From Mycobacterium sp. GA-1841 (GTDB lineage: Bacteria > Actinomycetota > Actinomycetes > Mycobacteriales > Mycobacteriaceae): 64,000 nucleotides of DNA. Both the position numbers and the translations under genes were made by a program. Numbering within the stretch: the stretch's first letter is position 1; each line of letters begins with the position of its first letter. This document shows, one piece after another, positions 52,127 through 60,476 of the stretch. The notes below the pieces were generated by a model, which worked only from the letters and a program-made list of their open reading frames with translations, was not told the DNA's origin and did no database searches. The DNA is taken from assembly GCF_001954135.1 (NCBI RefSeq), contig NZ_MBEQ01000110.1, forward strand, positions 62,001 through 126,000. The letters are read 5' to 3'.

Positions 52127-52630
52127 TCAGCCGACGGAAGACAGCAGGTTCAAGGCGGATCCCTTGGAGATCTGCCAGCCGGTCGGGCTCGGGCCCGCGA
52201 CGAACTGAATGTTCTGGGTCGCGGTGCCGCCGAGGGCCGAGGTCGCCGTGACGTCCGCGAAGGCCACGCCACCCTGATCTTCGATGTTGGCGACGTTGAA
52301 GGTCAGCGGGAACTTTCCTTCGGCGGCGGCCTTGTTGTAGGCGCGGTCCGCGGCGATGCTCTCGATCCGGCCGATGCCGCCCTGGATGTAAGGCGCCTTG
52401 CCGCTGAACGAGCCGGGGCCTGCGAGCGCCTGAAGAGTCTGCACCAACGGTGACTCCAGTTCCGGTGCCGGCGCGGCCGGCAGAGGCGCGTCGAACACCA
52501 CGGGCTGGATAACCGGGGTCGTCGACATACCGCTGGATGCAATTGATGTCACACCCGCCGCTGCTCCGCCCACCACGGCGGCGGCTGCAGCTGCGGTGAT
52601 AAAGCCGGTAACGAGGGTTTTCGGGGTCAC
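52127..52630 (-). CDS. MTB12/CFP2-like low-molecular-weight exported antigen
   Basis: This 167-residue protein has an Ala-rich signal peptide (residues about 8-33) and a mature part matching the MTB12/CFP2 pattern (QPVVFDAPLPAAPAPE; YIQGGIGRIESIAADRAYNKA; FPLTFNVANIE; GWQISKGSALNLL). It is not a lipoprotein. It lies directly upstream of the LppK-like gene on the same strand, and is divergent from mpa. The function of this exported family is unknown; they are immunodominant antigens in M. tuberculosis. Confidence 0.85.
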   Translation of the reverse strand: MTPKTLVTGFITAAAAAAVVGGAAAGVTSIASSGMSTTPVIQPVVFDAPLPAAPAPELESPLVQTLQALAGPGSFSGKAPYIQGGIGRIESIAADRAYNKAAAEGKFPLTFNVANIEDQGGVAFADVTATSALGGTATQNIQFVAGPSPTGWQISKGSALNLLSSVG

Positions 52631-52743
52631 GACTGTCCTTTCGATCGGACCAACTGAACTAAGAGGCTAACAGTGCTGCTGGTGTGTCTAATTCCTAGAG
52701 CGCACACAATGGCTGAATCGCCGGTAGCGTTGAAGTTGTTACT

Positions 52744-52760
52744 GCACCAACTTACGGTGC
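52744..52760. promoter_or_regulatory. Small hairpin in the mpa leader
   Basis: GCACC and GGTGC with a 7-nt loop lie immediately before the GGAGGGAG ribosome-binding site of mpa. The element could affect translation initiation; there is no further support. Confidence 0.25.
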
Positions 52761-52775
52761 GGGAGGGAGCGCAAT

Positions 52776-54578
52776 ATGAGTGAGTCAGAGCGTTCGGATA
52801 TGTCCGGTGAGGATGCCGCCGAGCTGGAAGCGCTGCGTCGTGAGGCCGCGGCTCTGCGTGAGCAATTGGAGAACGCGGTAGGACCCCAGAGCGGACTGCG
52901 CAGCGCCCGCGACGTCCACCAGTTGGAGGCACGCATCGACTCGCTTGCCTCCCGCAACGCCAAGCTCATGGACACCCTCAAGGAGGCGCGCCAACAGCTG
53001 CTCGCCCTGCGTGAGGAAGTGGACCGGCTGGGCCAGCCACCCAGCGGCTACGGCGTGCTGCTCGGCACCCACGAAGACGACACCGTCGACGTGTTCACCT
53101 CGGGGCGCAAGATGCGACTCACCTGCTCGCCGAACATCGAGACCGCCTCACTCAAACAGGGCCAGACAGTCCGGCTCAACGAGGCGCTCACCGTGGTCGA
53201 GGCCGGCAATTTCGAGGCCGTCGGTGAGATCAGCTCCCTGCGCGAAATCCTGGCCGACGGTCATCGGGCTCTGGTGGTCGGGCACGCCGACGAAGAACGC
53301 ATCGTCTGGCTGGCCGAGCCCCTGATCGCGGCCGCGGACCTACCCGACGGCTACGAGGGCGCGCTCGACGACAACCGGCCGCGCAAGCTGCGTCCGGGCG
53401 ATTCACTGCTGGTCGACACCAAGGCCGGGTACGCCTTCGAACGTATCCCCAAGGCCGAGGTCGAGGATCTCGTGCTCGAAGAGGTGCCCGATGTCAGCTA
53501 CAACGACATCGGCGGCCTGGGCCGGCAGATCGAGCAGATCCGCGACGCCGTGGAGCTGCCGTTCCTGCACAAGGAGCTCTACCGCGAGTATTCGCTGCGC
53601 CCGCCCAAGGGTGTCCTGCTCTACGGCCCGCCCGGTTGTGGCAAGACGCTGATCGCCAAGGCGGTGGCAAATTCGCTGGCCAAGAAGATGGCCGAGGTGC
53701 GCGGCGACGACGCCCGCGAGGCGAAGAGCTACTTCCTCAACATCAAGGGCCCCGAGCTGCTGAACAAGTTCGTCGGTGAGACCGAACGGCACATCCGGCT
53801 GATCTTCCAGCGGGCCCGCGAGAAGGCCTCTGAGGGCACCCCGGTGATCGTGTTCTTCGACGAGATGGACTCTATCTTCCGCACCCGCGGCACCGGCGTC
53901 AGCTCCGACGTCGAAACCACCGTCGTCCCACAGCTTCTCAGTGAGATCGACGGTGTGGAGGGGCTGGAGAACGTCATCGTCATCGGTGCCTCCAACCGTG
54001 AGGACATGATCGACCCGGCGATCCTGCGGCCCGGCCGACTCGACGTCAAGATCAAGATCGAGCGGCCCGATGCCGAATCGGCACAGGACATCTTCTCGAA
54101 GTACCTGACCGAGGCTCTGCCGGTGCACGCCGACGATCTCGCCGAGTTCGGCGGTGACCGCGCGCTGACGATCAAGACGATGATCGAGAAGGTCGTGGAC
54201 CGGATGTACGCCGAGATCGACGACAACCGGTTCCTGGAGGTCACCTATGCCAACGGTGACAAAGAAGTCATGTACTTCAAGGACTTCAACTCCGGGGCCA
54301 TGATCCAGAACGTCGTGGACCGGGCGAAGAAGAACGCGATCAAGAGCGTGCTGGAGACCGGTCAGCCCGGTCTGCGCATCCAGCACCTCCTGGATTCGAT
54401 CGTCGACGAGTTCGCCGAGAACGAGGACCTGCCCAACACCACCAATCCCGATGACTGGGCGCGGATCTCGGGCAAGAAGGGCGAGCGGATCGTCTACATC
54501 CGCACGCTGGTCACAGGCAAGAGTTCGTCGGCCAGCCGGGCGATCGACACCGAGTCCAACCTGGGGCAGTACCTGTAG
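52776..54578 (+). CDS. mpa: Mycobacterial proteasome ATPase Mpa (ARC)
   Basis: This 600-residue AAA+ ATPase has an N-terminal coiled coil (about 1-90) that binds Pup, two OB-like interdomain segments, Walker A GPPGCGKT near residue 285, Walker B VIVFFDEMDSI near 358, and a C-terminal QYL with the penultimate Tyr that docks into the 20S proteasome. It unfolds pupylated proteins and feeds them to the proteasome. The ATG is preceded by GGAGGGAG. The downstream amidohydrolase is convergent, with stops 3 nt apart. Confidence 0.97.
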   Translation: MSESERSDMSGEDAAELEALRREAAALREQLENAVGPQSGLRSARDVHQLEARIDSLASRNAKLMDTLKEARQQLLALREEVDRLGQPPSGYGVLLGTHEDDTVDVFTSGRKMRLTCSPNIETASLKQGQTVRLNEALTVVEAGNFEAVGEISSLREILADGHRALVVGHADEERIVWLAEPLIAAADLPDGYEGALDDNRPRKLRPGDSLLVDTKAGYAFERIPKAEVEDLVLEEVPDVSYNDIGGLGRQIEQIRDAVELPFLHKELYREYSLRPPKGVLLYGPPGCGKTLIAKAVANSLAKKMAEVRGDDAREAKSYFLNIKGPELLNKFVGETERHIRLIFQRAREKASEGTPVIVFFDEMDSIFRTRGTGVSSDVETTVVPQLLSEIDGVEGLENVIVIGASNREDMIDPAILRPGRLDVKIKIERPDAESAQDIFSKYLTEALPVHADDLAEFGGDRALTIKTMIEKVVDRMYAEIDDNRFLEVTYANGDKEVMYFKDFNSGAMIQNVVDRAKKNAIKSVLETGQPGLRIQHLLDSIVDEFAENEDLPNTTNPDDWARISGKKGERIVYIRTLVTGKSSSASRAIDTESNLGQYL

Positions 54579-54581
54579 TCC

Positions 54582-55829
54582 TTACCGGTGGTCAGGGACG
54601 GTGAACCCGCCGCGGTTGCCCACGGCCACACCGTCTTTGACCACCAACAGGATGTTGTCCGGTACGCCGATGCTGTCGATGTCGGCCAGCGGGTTTCCGC
54701 GCACGACCACGAGGTCGGCCACTTTGCCCGCTTCGACGGTGCCCAGCGTCTCGCTGACCCCGCACAACTCGGCACCGGTGCGGGTACCTGCCACGATGGC
54801 CTGCATCGGGGTGAGCCCGCCGAACTTCACCAGCAGCCCCAACTCCTTGAGGTTGGTCCCGTGATCGGGGGACAGACCGGCATCGGTGCCGACCGCGATC
54901 TTGACTCCGGCCGCTGCGGAGGCTCGAATCGAATCATGGGCCAGCGCATGCCATTTCGCGCTCTTGGCGGCGCCCTGTGGTGACGCGGTGACGGGTGCCA
55001 TGGTCTCGAGCAGCGTCGGCACCAGGAACGTACCCTGGGCCGCCATCTGGCGGCGCAGGTCGTCGTCCAGTTCGTAGCCATGTTCGACGCTGTGTACGCC
55101 GGCCTCGACCGCTGCCTTGATACCGGCCTGGCCGATCGCATGGGCCGCCACCGGACGGCCACCGTAATTGCGGCCTTCCTCGACCACTGCGGCGATCATC
55201 TCGCTGCGCATTCCCAGCCACGACGGATCGTCGTTGGGGGAGGAGACCCCGCCGCTGGATGCCACCTTGATCACGTCGGCACCCTGGCGGATCAGCTCCC
55301 GGGTGCGCCGTCGCGCCTGCTCGACCGAGTCCACCAGGGAACCGCCGATGAGTGGGGTGACATCGATGCCGGACGGTAGATGGAAATCGGCGTGACCGCA
55401 GGTCTGGCTGAGCATGTTGATGGCCACCAACAGCCGCGGCCCCGCCACGAGCCCGTCGGCCACCGCCTCGCGGACTCCGGCGTCGATACCCATCAGGTCC
55501 CGTGCGGTGGTGACGCCGTTGAGCAGCGTCACGCGCAGTCGTTCGATGAGCTCGAAGTAGGAATATGACGGCGGTTTGAGCACCCGCTGCAGCGGGCTGC
55601 CTTTCGCGCCGGGCAGGCCGAAATGGACATGGCAGTCGAAGAAACCCGGACAGACGGTGTTCCCGCCGAGATCGACCTCGGCTGTCCCGGCGGCGTGCTC
55701 GGCAGGCAGCTCGTCCTCGGGACCGACCCAGCTGATCTTGCCGTCCGCGACGAGGACGGCCGCGCCGGTCACCGGATCGGCACCGGTGCCGTCGATCAAC
55801 GTGGCGTTGCGCATCAGGAAGTTCGTCAT
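54582..55829 (-). CDS. Amidohydrolase (imidazolonepropionase-like)
   Basis: This 415-residue amidohydrolase-1 family protein starts at the ATG 55829 (MTNFLMRNATLIDGTG). It has FFDCHVHFGLPG with the His-x-His metal motif near residue 60, GADVIKVASSGGV with a potentially carbamylated Lys near 182, AAHAIGQAG, SVEHGYEL and AVGTDAGLSPDHG with the last-strand Asp. Members hydrolyse cyclic amides or dipeptides (prolidase-like). It lies convergent to mpa, in the interval between mpa and dop. It differs from the ACMSD-like amidohydrolases of the first region. Confidence 0.85.
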   Translation of the reverse strand: MTNFLMRNATLIDGTGADPVTGAAVLVADGKISWVGPEDELPAEHAAGTAEVDLGGNTVCPGFFDCHVHFGLPGAKGSPLQRVLKPPSYSYFELIERLRVTLLNGVTTARDLMGIDAGVREAVADGLVAGPRLLVAINMLSQTCGHADFHLPSGIDVTPLIGGSLVDSVEQARRRTRELIRQGADVIKVASSGGVSSPNDDPSWLGMRSEMIAAVVEEGRNYGGRPVAAHAIGQAGIKAAVEAGVHSVEHGYELDDDLRRQMAAQGTFLVPTLLETMAPVTASPQGAAKSAKWHALAHDSIRASAAAGVKIAVGTDAGLSPDHGTNLKELGLLVKFGGLTPMQAIVAGTRTGAELCGVSETLGTVEAGKVADLVVVRGNPLADIDSIGVPDNILLVVKDGVAVGNRGGFTVPDHR

Positions 55830-55895
55830 CGCGACTACTGCACCAAGCAAACACCGGAACGGCAAGCACCCCGGCCGATGACCGGCGTGTCCGCG

Positions 55896-56792
55896 TTACG
55901 GCATGGCGATTTCGGCGGCTGCGGCAACCAGTTCATCGAGTACGGCAGCCACCGCGGGCCGCGTCCGTGCACCCGCCCGGGTGATCGCCTCCACCTGCCG
56001 GGCCAGCGTGATGTCGGTGATCGGCACCCGCACCAGGTCGCGGGCCAACCGAACGTAACGGGGCATCAGGGCGATGCCGGTGCCCGCATGCACGAGCTCT
56101 TCGACGACACGGAAATCGTTGATCCGCTGGCTGATCCGTGGCTGTACGCCGGACAGGATGGCGATCGAGTTCAGCACGTCGTCGACCATCAACCCGCCTT
56201 CGACGCCGATCCAGTGCTCGTCGGCCAACTCTGCGAGGCGGACCTGGCCGTGGGCGGCGAGGTGGTGGTGGGGAGGCAGGAGGACATCCAGTGGCTCGCG
56301 CAGCAACGGGGTTGCCTCGAACCGAGGGCCCCACGTGGACAGAGCGCGCTCATCGCGGTGCACGACCACCACGTCGAAGTCGGCGAGTTGAGCCGGCGCC
56401 CGAGATGCCGGGACGTCGACATCGCGTCCGCGCACGTGCACGCCGCGTTCCGCTGCGCGGATGATCAACGGCGCCAACAACATTGCTGCTCCGGAAGGGA
56501 AAAAGGACACGCTGACCGTGCCGTGCGGTGTGCTGCGGTAGGCGTCCATCTCAGCTCGGGCGCGGTCCAGCGCGGCCAGCACGGCGTCGGCGTGGCCGAC
56601 CAGCATCTGCCCGGCATCGGTCAGGCGCACGCGCCTGCCGTCCGGTTCGATCAGCGTCACGCCCGCTTCGCGTTGCAGGATCTTCAGCTGTTGGGAGACA
56701 GCCGAGGGCGTCATCGACAGTGCCCGGGCCACGGCGGCGACCGTGCCGTGATCTGCGAGTTCGCGCAACATGCGCAGACGGCCGGCATCCAT
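55896..56792 (-). CDS. LysR-family transcriptional regulator
   Basis: This 298-residue protein has a LysR helix-turn-helix at the N-terminus (LADHGTVAAVARALSMTPSAVSQQL at about 12-36; shown in two parts because of length) and a substrate-binding domain with VVVHRDERALSTWGP. It is divergent from the EamA transporter and probably regulates it. The shared 72-bp intergenic region is AT-rich. A role in the ectoine operon cannot be excluded but has no direct support. Confidence 0.88.
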   Translation of the reverse strand: MDAGRLRMLRELADHGTVAAVARALSMTPSAVSQQLKILQREAGVTLIEPDGRRVRLTDAGQMLVGHADAVLAALDRARAEMDAYRSTPHGTVSVSFFPSGAAMLLAPLIIRAAERGVHVRGRDVDVPASRAPAQLADFDVVVVHRDERALSTWGPRFEATPLLREPLDVLLPPHHHLAAHGQVRLAELADEHWIGVEGGLMVDDVLNSIAILSGVQPRISQRINDFRVVEELVHAGTGIALMPRYVRLARDLVRVPITDITLARQVEAITRAGARTRPAVAAVLDELVAAAAEIAMP

Positions 56793-56864
56793 GAAGAAAT
56801 ACTACATATATTGCTTAAAAAGATTAGCTTGACTGAATGATTGGGCCGCCGCGACGCTGGCCAC
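56793..56864. promoter_or_regulatory. AT-rich divergent promoter, LysR/EamA
   Basis: This 72-bp gap contains an AT-rich tract (CATATATTGCTTAAAAAG) unlike its GC-rich surroundings, matching the usual location of a LysR T-N11-A operator. I cannot fix a specific site. Confidence 0.35.
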
Positions 56865-57794
56865 ATGAACCGGCGCTCCCTCGATCTCTCCCTGCTCGTC
56901 GTTGCGGCACTGTGGGGGTCGAGCTATCTGGCCACCAAGGAAATCGCCGGGCCGGCATCGGTTTTCCCGATCTTGGCGATGCGGTTCACCCTGGCGGCAT
57001 CCGCGGTGGCGGCTGTTGTGGCGCGCCGGCTTCCGGGGCTGACCCGTGCGGAGATGGGCGCCGGTGCCGTCGGTGGGACGCTCCTGGCCGGCATCTGTGC
57101 CGCCGAGACCTACGGGGTCACGATGACATCGGCCTCCAATGCCGGACTGATCATGGCGCTGACCATCGTTGTCACCCCGGTGCTACAGCGCACACCGGTG
57201 AGTCGCTGGTTCTACCTCGCGGCGACGCTTGCGGTGGGCGGTTGCGCGCTGTTGACCGGGTCCGGCGGCCTCACCGCTGGACGGCTGGGTGACCTCGTCA
57301 TCGTGAGTGCTGCCCTACTGCGGGCGGTACACGTCACCACCCTGGCGCGGCTGTCGGACAATTCCGGAAACGACTCGGCCCGAACGACGTTGGTTCAGCT
57401 GGTGACTGTCGCGGTCGTGTCGATGATGTTGTGCGCGGGGTCCGGGCAGTCCGTGTGGGTGACGGCGGCAGAACTCGACATGGCCCAATGGGCACTCGTC
57501 GGCTATCTGGCCTTGGGCTGCACGGTGTTCGCGTTCCTGGTCCAGTTGCGGGCGCTGAATGTCGCCAGTCCGGCCCGGGTGAGTCTGCTGATGGGCACCG
57601 AGCCGCTGTGGGCGGCAATGCTGGGAGTCGCCATCGGGGGAGACCCGGTCACCGGCATGGGAATCGCCGGGGCCGCCTTGGTGATCGCCGGCACCGGTTG
57701 GGGGCGGCAGGTGCTGACGCGCGGGCACGACGGATCACGTGGTGTTGCCCGATCGGGCATGTGGCGACGTGTGGTCGTCTCGGGCCGGCCGTGA
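56865..57794 (+). CDS. EamA/DMT-family permease
   Basis: This 309-residue membrane protein has about ten hydrophobic segments in two EamA repeats (first LLVVAALWGSSYLATKEIAG, second beginning about residue 150). It has a short basic C-terminal tail. Members export amino acids or metabolites. It is divergent from the LysR gene, which would be its likely regulator. Its proximity to the ect operon makes solute transport a possible role, but the direction and substrate are not visible. Confidence 0.85.
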   Translation: MNRRSLDLSLLVVAALWGSSYLATKEIAGPASVFPILAMRFTLAASAVAAVVARRLPGLTRAEMGAGAVGGTLLAGICAAETYGVTMTSASNAGLIMALTIVVTPVLQRTPVSRWFYLAATLAVGGCALLTGSGGLTAGRLGDLVIVSAALLRAVHVTTLARLSDNSGNDSARTTLVQLVTVAVVSMMLCAGSGQSVWVTAAELDMAQWALVGYLALGCTVFAFLVQLRALNVASPARVSLLMGTEPLWAAMLGVAIGGDPVTGMGIAGAALVIAGTGWGRQVLTRGHDGSRGVARSGMWRRVVVSGRP

Positions 57795-57810
57795 ATCGGC
57801 CCGGCCTTTT
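57782..57810 (+). terminator. Hairpin with T run after the permease gene
   Basis: GGGCCG and CGGCCC pair across a 9-nt loop and are followed by GGCCTTTT. The stem spans the end of the permease gene. It has the form of an intrinsic terminator. Confidence 0.5.
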
Positions 57811-58189
57811 CGCCATCCATTGCCGAGGCATTCAGCCGGCAAAAAGTGTGATTTCTATTGGAATTCCGCCGGTCCGGAATGGGTGTGAAATCTCGCACCC
57901 TTGTCGTGTTTTCCCGTCGGCGCACCGATGTGGGGTCGTGTCGCGAGTGGCTCGCTCGGCACTGCCGCTGCGGGCAAATGTCACGATCAGATAACGGTGA
58001 CAAATCTTATGGGAGCTCTAATAATTACGTCATTACCGCAGGTCAACGCCGGTCTTCAGCAAGTTGCCACCCCGCCACACGCGCCCGTGGCGCTTGATCC
58101 GGGCAATGGGGTGTGCTTACGTCGATGGCGCCGATGGCTTGAAACTGACGATGCTCGCTGAGAAGTTCGGTGGTGACTTTCAACTCGAT
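57795..58189. promoter_or_regulatory. ect promoter and leader region
   Basis: After the terminator, about 380 bp precede the most likely ectA start. Two elements stand out. The inverted repeat TGTCAC-N12-GTGACA occupies 57979-58002. A 14-bp imperfect palindrome TAATTACGTCATTA lies at 58022-58035. The AT-rich stretch around 58003-58035 is the best place for the promoter. No conserved riboswitch is recognisable. Confidence 0.4.
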
Positions 58190-58735
58190 ATGCATGCTTT
58201 ACAAAGCGTCCCGGGACGCCATTCCCGGGAAGAATCGCTGCGTCCTCCACGGGCCACCGATGCGATGGGTATCCGCGATATCGTGGAATCCACCGGGGTG
58301 CTCGATCTGAATTCGACTTACGCCTATCTCCTGCTGGCGACAGATTTTGCTGCCACGTCAATCGTCGCTGAATGCGATGGTGACCTGCGCGGATTCATCA
58401 CGGGTTACCACCCGCCCCCGCGGCCGGACATCCTGTTCGTCTGGCAGGTCGCGGTGGCACCGTCCGCCCAGGGCGGCGGGCTGGCCAGCACGATGCTCGA
58501 CGCGCTCGTGCACCGGGTGCGGGAGCAGCAGAACGGCAGCCCGGTGACCGTGGAGGCCACTGTTGCCCCCGGCAATGCCGCCTCCCGCGCGTTCTTCGGC
58601 GCCTTCGCACGCCGCCATGGTGTTCCGATCGTCGAGGATCCCCATTTCGGGCGCGAGCTCCTCGATGCCAATGGGACCCACGAGGATGAGCCCATCTTGC
58701 GGATGGGTCCGATCACCACACCTCTGTCTCGCTGA
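58190..58735 (+). CDS. ectA: L-2,4-diaminobutyrate acetyltransferase (EctA)
   Basis: This GNAT-family protein of about 181 residues carries the EctA signatures GVLDLNSTYAYLLL, GDLRGFITGYHPPPRPD, LFVWQVAVAPSAQGGGLA (acetyl-CoA site) and the C-terminal EDPHFGREL. It converts diaminobutyrate to N-gamma-acetyl-diaminobutyrate in ectoine synthesis. The start is uncertain: the frame is open from 58064, with ATGs at 58106, 58151 and 58190, none with a clear ribosome site; I chose 58190 because it gives the usual length. The N-terminus must be determined experimentally or by alignment. Confidence 0.9.
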   Translation: MHALQSVPGRHSREESLRPPRATDAMGIRDIVESTGVLDLNSTYAYLLLATDFAATSIVAECDGDLRGFITGYHPPPRPDILFVWQVAVAPSAQGGGLASTMLDALVHRVREQQNGSPVTVEATVAPGNAASRAFFGAFARRHGVPIVEDPHFGRELLDANGTHEDEPILRMGPITTPLSR

Positions 58736-58783
58736 AATCGATTCACCGATAACCAGTTTCATTTTGATTGGAAGGATTTTCCC

Positions 58784-60070
58784 TTGCTGCTCGCTTCGAC
58801 AGCGCCGTTGACCGAGTCTGACCTCCCTGACGTGTTCAGCTCCGTGGAGTCCGAGGTCCGCAGTTATTGCCGCAGTTGGCCCACCGTCATGAACAGCGCC
58901 TCCGGTACCTGGATGACCGACACCGAGGGCCGCTCCTACATCGACTTCTTCGCCGGTGCAGGAGCATTGAACTACGGCCACAACAACGCCGCGCTCAAAC
59001 AGCCGCTGTTGGATTACCTTGCCTCCGACGGGATCGTGCACTCGCTGGACATGGCGACCGCGGCCAAGCAGCGCTTCCTGGAGACCTTCGAGCGGCTCAT
59101 CCTGCGGCCGCGCGGCCTCGACTACAAGGTTCAGTTCCCCGGACCGACCGGCGCCAACACGGTGGAATCGGCACTCAAACTGGCTCGGAAGGTGACCGGC
59201 CGCGAGTCGGTTATCAGTTTCACCAACGCATTCCACGGCATGACGCTCGGTGCGTTGTCGGTCACCGGTAACTCGATGAAGCGCGCCGGAGCCGGCATCC
59301 CGCTCGTGCACGCCACGCCGATGCCGTACGACAACTACTTCGGCGGCGTCACCGAGGACTTCCAGTGGTTCGAGCGCGTGCTCGACGATTCGGGCAGCGG
59401 GCTGAACCGCCCGGCCGCGGTGATCGTCGAAACCGTCCAGGGCGAAGGCGGTCTCAACGTCGCCCGGATCGAATGGCTGCGCGCGCTGGCCGAGCTGTGC
59501 CGTAAGCGGGACATCCTGCTGATCGTCGACGACGTGCAGATGGGCTGTGGCCGTACCGGACCGTTCTTCAGCTTCGAGGCCGCAGGAATCGTTCCCGACA
59601 TCGTCACGCTGTCGAAGTCGGTCAGTGGCTACGGCCTGCCGATGGCGCTCACGCTGTTCCGCCGTGACCTCGACGTGTGGACGCCAGGGGAGCACAACGG
59701 CACGTTCCGTGGCCACAACCCCGCTTTCATCACCGCCACCGCGGCGCTGGAAACATATTGGAAAACCGACAAATTCAGTTTGGACACGGTGGCCAAGGGT
59801 GAGCTCATCCGGGGCCGGCTGGACGAGATCAGCGCCGCCCACGACGGGGTCAATGCCCGGGGCCGGGGAATGGCCCAGGGGCTGCGGTTCGACGACGCGG
59901 AACGGGCGGGCGAGGTGTGCCGGGCCGCCTTCGACCGCGGTGCGCTCATGGAGACCAGTGGCCCGTCCGACGAAGTGGTCAAACTGCTTCCGCCGCTGAC
60001 GGCGTCGTCCGCAGAACTGTCCGAGGGGCTGGACATCCTCGCCGAGTCCGTCGCCGTCACGCTGGCCTGA
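58784..60070 (+). CDS. ectB: Diaminobutyrate-2-oxoglutarate aminotransferase (EctB)
   Basis: This 428-residue class-III aminotransferase has the PLP lysine in TLSKSVSGYG (about Lys278), the LIVDDVQMGCGRTG segment with the PLP-ring Asp, and the substrate-binding loop VETVQGEGGLNVA. It makes L-2,4-diaminobutyrate from aspartate semialdehyde and glutamate. The start is a TTG at 58784 with GGAAGGA at 58770-58776; there is no nearby ATG. It follows ectA by 48 nt and ectC starts 13 nt after its stop. Confidence 0.94.
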   Translation: MLLASTAPLTESDLPDVFSSVESEVRSYCRSWPTVMNSASGTWMTDTEGRSYIDFFAGAGALNYGHNNAALKQPLLDYLASDGIVHSLDMATAAKQRFLETFERLILRPRGLDYKVQFPGPTGANTVESALKLARKVTGRESVISFTNAFHGMTLGALSVTGNSMKRAGAGIPLVHATPMPYDNYFGGVTEDFQWFERVLDDSGSGLNRPAAVIVETVQGEGGLNVARIEWLRALAELCRKRDILLIVDDVQMGCGRTGPFFSFEAAGIVPDIVTLSKSVSGYGLPMALTLFRRDLDVWTPGEHNGTFRGHNPAFITATAALETYWKTDKFSLDTVAKGELIRGRLDEISAAHDGVNARGRGMAQGLRFDDAERAGEVCRAAFDRGALMETSGPSDEVVKLLPPLTASSAELSEGLDILAESVAVTLA

Positions 60071-60083
60071 GGGAGGCTGAAAC

Positions 60084-60476
60084 ATGATTGTTCGCACCAC
60101 TGCTGAAATCACCGGGACCGACCGCGACGTCGCCGACGGCACCTGGCGGTCCAAGCGCATCATCCTGGCCGGCGACGGCGTGGGCTTCTCGTTCCACGAG
60201 ACCACCATCGAGGCCGGTTCGGTCAACGAATTCCACTACCAGCACCATGTCGAAGCAGTGTGGGTGATCGAGGGCACCGGCACCCTGACCGATCTCGAAA
60301 CCGGGCAGCAGTACCCGCTTTCCGACGGAACCATGTACCTGCTCAACAACCACGATCACCACCGGGTCACCTGCGACGAGCAACTACGCATGCTGTGCGT
60401 GTTCAACCCCCCGGTGAGCGGACGGGAAGTGCACGACGAGAACGGCGTTTACCCGGCGCCGCAATCGGTCGCATGA
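60084..60476 (+). CDS. ectC: Ectoine synthase (EctC)
   Basis: This 130-residue cupin has the EctC pattern: IILAGDGVGFSFHETTI, FHYQHHVEAVWVIEG with the iron-ligand region, and YLLNNHDHHRVT. It closes N-gamma-acetyl-diaminobutyrate to ectoine. The ATG follows GAGGGAGG. Its stop overlaps ectD by ATGA. Confidence 0.95.
   Translation: MIVRTTAEITGTDRDVADGTWRSKRIILAGDGVGFSFHETTIEAGSVNEFHYQHHVEAVWVIEGTGTLTDLETGQQYPLSDGTMYLLNNHDHHRVTCDEQLRMLCVFNPPVSGREVHDENGVYPAPQSVA

Noticed and set aside
58010..58161. A leader peptide upstream of ectA starting at ATG 58010
   Set aside because: No ribosome site or family match, and it overlaps the ectA frame in a different phase.
58358..60226. A 622-codon leftward open frame over ectA/ectB
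   Set aside because: It is the complement of the real ect genes in high-GC DNA, with no protein-family motifs and no ribosome site; the rightward proteins are unmistakable.
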